49,147 nucleotides of DNA from Micromonospora cabrerizensis (GTDB taxonomy: Bacteria; Actinomycetota; Actinomycetes; Mycobacteriales; Micromonosporaceae). The translations under genes and the position numbers were made by a program. Below are positions 47,035 through 49,147 of the stretch, one piece after another. The notes under the pieces are model-generated. The model saw only the letters and a list, made by a program, of their open reading frames with translations, ran no database searches and was not told where the DNA came from. The stretch spans positions 1 through 49,147 of the forward strand of contig NZ_JAKKFI010000094.1 in NCBI RefSeq assembly GCF_022230955.1. Direction: 5' to 3'. Each line of letters opens with the position of its first letter. The first letter of the stretch is position 1.

Positions 47035-47943
47035 GTGAGACAAGGCAAGTGGCCGCTGATCGTCACGTTCCTGGTGCCGCCGGTGCTGCTGTACGTGTTC
47101 TTCGTCGTCTCGCCGTACCTTCAGGCGTTCCAGATCTCCACCACCGACTGGCTCGGCTACTCCGCCGACGCCAACCAGGTCGGCCTGGCGAACTTCAGGA
47201 GCCTGTGGCACGACGACTACGTGTGGAACGCGCTGAAGAACAACGCGATCCTGCTCGGCCTGGTGCCGGTGCTGACCATCGTGCTCGGGCTCTTCTTCGC
47301 CAGCATGCTCGCCCTCGGCGGGCGCAAGGGCCGCGCCGGGGTGACCGGGGTACGCGGCGGGGCGCTCTACCGCACCGTGTACTTCTTCCCGCAGGTGCTC
47401 TCCGTGGTGATCATCGCGCTGCTCTGGAAAGAGGTGTACCACCCCAACCAGGGTCTGCTCAGCGGCGCCGTACGCGCGGTCGGCCTGCCCGCGCCGACCT
47501 GGCTCGGCGACCCGGCGACCGCGTTCTGGTGCGTACTGGCGGTGATGGTCTGGAGCAACGTCGGCTTCTACGTCGTGCTGTTCGGGGCCGCCATGTCGGC
47601 CGTGCCGAAGGAGATCTACGAGGCCGTGCTGCTCGACGGCGCGTCCCGGTTCACCACCCTGCGCCGGGTCACGCTGCCGCTGCTCTGGGACACCATCCAG
47701 GTCGCCTGGGTCTACCTCGCCATCTTCGCCCTGGACGGGTTCATCCTCGTGCAGCTGATGACCAACGGGGGCCCGAACTTCTCCACCGACGTGATCGGCG
47801 TACGGATGTACGACACCGCCTTCGGCAGCGAGACCAAGTTCGGCTACGCCTCGGCGATCGGCGTGGTGATGTTCTTCCTGACCCTCACGGTGGCGGTGCT
47901 GTCGCTGCGGGTCGGCCGGCGCGAACGGATCGAGTACTCGTGA
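47035..47943 (+). CDS. ngcF: ABC sugar permease NgcF-like
   Basis: A 302-residue permease with six transmembrane helices and the EAA loop EAVLLDGASRFTTLRRVTLP, which docks the ATPase. The first helix (LIVTFLVPPVLLYVFFVVSP) is typical of MalF-type sugar permeases. The GTG at 47035 follows a GAAAGG ribosome-binding site by eight bases; an in-frame GTG at 46981 lacks one. Its stop overlaps the next start. It works with ngcE and ngcG, and the ATPase must be encoded elsewhere (a shared MsiK-type protein is usual in actinobacteria). Confidence 0.88.
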   Translation: MRQGKWPLIVTFLVPPVLLYVFFVVSPYLQAFQISTTDWLGYSADANQVGLANFRSLWHDDYVWNALKNNAILLGLVPVLTIVLGLFFASMLALGGRKGRAGVTGVRGGALYRTVYFFPQVLSVVIIALLWKEVYHPNQGLLSGAVRAVGLPAPTWLGDPATAFWCVLAVMVWSNVGFYVVLFGAAMSAVPKEIYEAVLLDGASRFTTLRRVTLPLLWDTIQVAWVYLAIFALDGFILVQLMTNGGPNFSTDVIGVRMYDTAFGSETKFGYASAIGVVMFFLTLTVAVLSLRVGRRERIEYS

Positions 47944-48839
47944 CCACTCTGGATCAGCCCACCGTGAACGCCCCGACCCCGGTTGCCCCACGGGACCGCC
48001 CGGTGCGCCGGGAACTCGGCCTGGGAAACGCCCTCTCGCACGGCTTCCTGCTGTTCTGGGGCCTGCTCACCGTACTGCCGCTGCTGTGGATGTTCATCAG
48101 CTCGTTCAAGACCAACGGTGAGATCCTGTCCGACCCGTGGGGGCTCCCCGGTGCGCTGCACTGGGACAACTGGGCGCGGGCCTGGACCGGCGCGCACATC
48201 GGCCGGTACTTCCTCAACAGTCTGGTGGTGGTGACCGGCTCCGTCACCCTCACCATGCTGATGGGGGCCACCGCCGCGTACGTCTTCGCCCGGTACGAGT
48301 TCCGCGGCCGTCAGGTCGTCTACTACCTGTTCGTCGGCGGCCTGATGTTTCCGGTGTTCCTCGCCCTGGTGCCGCTGTTCTTCGTGGTCCGCAACGCCGG
48401 CCTCTTCGGCACCTGGAAAGGGCTGATCCTGGTGTACGCGGCCTACTCGCTGCCGTTCACGGTGTTCTTCCTGACCGCGTTCTTCCGGACGTTGCCGACC
48501 ACGGTGGCGGAGGCCGCGATGGTCGACGGCTGCGGTCACTTCCGGCTCTTCTTCCGCGTGATGCTGCCGATGGCCCGTCCGGGAATGATCAGTGTGGCGA
48601 TCTTCAATTTCCTCAGCCACTGGAACCAGTTCCTGTTGCCCCAGGTGCTGATGCAGGGCGACGACTCCAAGTGGATGCTGGCGCAGGGGCTGTTCGCGCT
48701 CTCGGTCAGCCAGGGCTATGCCGGCGACTACGCGCGGCTCTTCGCCGGGCTGAGCATCGCGGTGCTGCCGGTGCTCGCGATCTACGTGGCGTTCCAACGG
48801 CAGGTGCAGGCCGGCCTCACCGCAGGCCAGCTCAAGTAG
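47940..48839 (+). CDS. ngcG: ABC sugar permease NgcG-like
   Basis: A 299-residue MalG-type permease with six transmembrane helices after a 35-residue cytoplasmic N-terminus. The EAA loop is EAAMVDGCGHFRLFFRVMLP. The GTG start overlaps the ngcF stop (GTGA), so the two permeases are made together in equal amounts. No ATPase gene follows; the region downstream is non-coding and repetitive up to the end of the window. Confidence 0.88.
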   Translation: MTTLDQPTVNAPTPVAPRDRPVRRELGLGNALSHGFLLFWGLLTVLPLLWMFISSFKTNGEILSDPWGLPGALHWDNWARAWTGAHIGRYFLNSLVVVTGSVTLTMLMGATAAYVFARYEFRGRQVVYYLFVGGLMFPVFLALVPLFFVVRNAGLFGTWKGLILVYAAYSLPFTVFFLTAFFRTLPTTVAEAAMVDGCGHFRLFFRVMLPMARPGMISVAIFNFLSHWNQFLLPQVLMQGDDSKWMLAQGLFALSVSQGYAGDYARLFAGLSIAVLPVLAIYVAFQRQVQAGLTAGQLK

Positions 48840-49005
48840 GGCCCGCAGCCACTCAACGCGCACCGGCCCCGCCCGCCGCGGGGGTCGCCGGTCCCGCCCG
48901 ACCGGCGCAGGGCTTGCCGGTCCCGCCCCTCGCGCGGGTTGCCGGTCCGCCCGACCGTCGCGGGGTCGGCGGTCCCGCCGGACCGTCGGTCCCGTCCGTC
49001 CAGCC
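48840..49005 (+). repeat. Degenerate GCCGGTCCCGCC repeats, no gene
   Basis: The ngcG trailer is made of variants of GCCGGTCCCGCCC with CGGGGTCGGCGG interruptions. All frames are open because of base composition, but none shows protein-like features. Confidence 0.6.
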
Positions 49006-49006
49006 C

Positions 49007-49084
49007 AAGATCCGCGCAACTTCGGTGAAGTTGCTGCCTCGCGGCGCGCTGAGGCAGCAACTTCACCGAAAGTGCGCGGATCTT
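49007..49084. repeat. 78-nt inverted-repeat element, copy B
   Basis: Arms 49007-49040 and 49051-49084 (34 bases, two mismatches) around a 10-base loop. The outer and inner ends match copy A at 11840. At the centre of the arm this copy has GGTGAAGTTGCTG where copy A has CGTGTTGTTGCTG, and the AA/TT change is compensated in the opposite arm. Confidence 0.9.
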
Positions 49085-49147
49085 GCGCGTGCGACGCCCG
49101 GCGCCCGGCGTGCGGTGTGCGGCGCGCGGCGTGCGGCGTGCGGCGTG
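49085..49147 (+). repeat. GCGGCGTG-type tandem repeats at the window end
   Basis: Short units such as GTGCGGCGTGCGGC and CGGCGCGC repeat to the edge of the window, and the array may continue beyond it. No gene is visible. Confidence 0.6.

Noticed and set aside
49007..49084. An insertion-sequence end
   Set aside because: No transposase or target-site duplication is visible; the element is a self-contained hairpin.

Overview
This is a very GC-rich actinobacterial chromosome segment with GTG/TTG starts, tightly overlapping operons and many probable leaderless genes. Several traits point to a Micromonospora-like member of the Micromonosporaceae: the fabG-inhA-ferrochelatase order, a MurL/MurD2 pair, a DUF3097 gene and families of long intergenic inverted repeats. 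This placement rests on gene content only; no 16S or marker comparison was possible.

Layout. 0-3.8 kb: the end of an unidentified Gly-rich protein, a small Cys/His protein, and a MoxR-DUF58-VWA operon closed by a strong terminator. 3.8-8.2 kb (minus strand): an acyltransferase-3 membrane protein, a secreted alpha/beta hydrolase and a NarL-type two-component pair. 8.3-11.8 kb: fabG, inhA/fabI, ferrochelatase and a HAD phosphatase. 12-21 kb: a conserved hypothetical, DUF3097, a serine beta-lactamase-like hydrolase, NfeD plus an SPFH protein, a membrane protein, a class A penicillin-binding protein and an LprG-like lipoprotein. 21-27.4 kb: a pyruvate-oxidase-like TPP enzyme, an RNA methyltransferase, argG with putative ARG boxes, and a PucR regulator with an inverted repeat across its start.

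27.5-30.2 kb holds divergent murL and murD2. They encode the alternative D-glutamate route of peptidoglycan synthesis, in which L-Glu is added first and then epimerised.

30.3-38 kb is an accessory island that looks slightly less GC-biased. It contains a helix-rich unknown protein, a TPR-like CHAT (caspase-like) protease with an intact His/Cys dyad, a divergent small protein overlapping a four-TM protein, a PP2C-like phosphatase and another small protein. The CHAT, small and four-TM proteins match my memory of the CHAT/CATASP/CATRA ternary conflict system, and this is the most interesting part of the window. It is followed by a second-pathway-like MurB, a tandem pair of divergent YdcF/DUF218-like proteins, and two unknown membrane proteins.

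43-49 kb: a D-glutamate-cyclase-domain protein, a second acyltransferase-3, and an NgcEFG-type amino-sugar ABC importer without its ATPase. Intergenic gaps carry at least three families of long hairpin repeats. One 78-nt element occurs twice with matched arm substitutions.

No tRNA, rRNA, CRISPR array, transposase or phage gene was recognised.
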